Assembly (NCBI GenBank): GCA_913062655.1
Contig: CAJXXO010000194.1
Span: 1 to 5,455 of the forward strand
Direction of reading: 5' to 3'
DNA length: 5,455 nucleotides
Source of the DNA: an uncultured Bacteroidota bacterium
GTDB taxonomy: Bacteria; Bacteroidota; Bacteroidia; Chitinophagales; S012-47
Shown one piece after another: positions 5,267-5,455 of this stretch. The notes under the pieces are model-generated. The model was not told the origin of the DNA. It searched no databases and worked only from the letters and a program-made list of their open reading frames with translations. The number at the start of each line of letters is the position of its first letter. The first letter of the stretch is position 1. A program made the translations under genes and the position numbers.

Positions 5267-5455
5267 CTACAGTAAACTTCTAACAAAGTAAAAGGCCATT
5301 ACAAAGGAAGCGATTAACTTAAACCCGATGCCTACCATGAAGCCCACCACAGCCCCCCAACCGGCCCGGAAAGAATTTCTCTGATCTGTTCCACGGGCCA
5401 ATTCTACCGCCACCGCCCCAATAAACGGACCGATAATAATACCGAATGGAGGAAA
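5267..5455 (-). CDS. DUF456 domain-containing membrane protein (C-terminal part, cut by window edge)
   Basis: The frame is open from the right edge leftward for 62 codons to a TAG at 5267-5269. The visible part starts with PFGIIIGPFIGAVAVELARG, followed by a short polar stretch (TDQRNSF), then WGAVVGFMVGIGFKLIASF, and ends VRSLL. The Gly-rich hydrophobic hairpin with P-F-x-G-x-x-x-x-E-L and a following G-x-x-x-G-x-x-x-K-L helix is characteristic of the C-terminus of DUF456 proteins. These are small (about 150-170 residue) predicted inner-membrane proteins with Gly-zipper-like helices and no established function. The 5' end and promoter lie outside the window. The gene is convergent with the NUDIX gene. 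The family call rests on recognised motif pattern only. Confidence 0.85.
   Translation of the reverse strand, partial: FPPFGIIIGPFIGAVAVELARGTDQRNSFRAGWGAVVGFMVGIGFKLIASFVMAFYFVRSLL

Noticed and set aside
1..5455. A novel multi-gene system, defence island, mobile element, CRISPR array or RNA gene
   Set aside because: All recognisable genes are ordinary housekeeping or membrane families with independent transcription signals. I saw no repeated spacer arrays, transposase, integrase, terminal repeats, or tRNA/rRNA sequence.

Overview
The window looks like ordinary chromosomal DNA from a member of the Bacteroidota, possibly a Saprospiria/Lewinella-type marine or sludge lineage (the class is a guess). 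The supporting signs are a secreted protein with a type IX secretion C-terminal sorting domain, no Shine-Dalgarno sequences ahead of start codons, and TAnnTTTG-type -7 boxes placed almost directly on start codons. DUF3050, DUF456, YoaE-type TerC and PCMD-like proteins also fit this phylum. I saw no mobile element, CRISPR array, rRNA, tRNA or defence locus.

Layout. Positions 1-236 (minus) hold the N-terminal 78 codons of a DUF3050 protein, cut by the left edge. A 130-bp divergent spacer with a perfect 15-nt palindrome leads to 5-formyltetrahydrofolate cyclo-ligase (367-963, plus). Its 3' end overlaps by 38 bp a convergent MATE-family multidrug/toxin exporter (926-2233, minus). Upstream of the exporter on the same strand are a TerC-family membrane protein (2321-3061) and a secreted T9SS substrate (3145-4053). 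An intrinsic terminator lies between these last two. A 164-bp divergent spacer separates the T9SS substrate from an AhpE/BCP-like peroxiredoxin (4218-4682, plus). A very strong GC-rich terminator follows the peroxiredoxin, and its U-tract runs directly into the ATG of a NUDIX hydrolase (4721-5176, plus). The right edge holds the last 62 codons of a DUF456 membrane protein (5267-5455, minus), convergent with the NUDIX gene.

How the genes relate. Most genes appear to be single transcription units: terminators or private promoter-like boxes separate them and no shared pathway is evident. The themes are housekeeping: folate repair, export, metal homeostasis, peroxide detoxification and nucleotide-derivative hydrolysis. 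No gene-free stretch exceeds 300 bp. I did not find a convincing novel multi-gene system. The most interesting signals are transcriptional: near-leaderless gene starts sharing an identical 11-mer at the same distance from the ATG, and a terminator that abuts a start codon.
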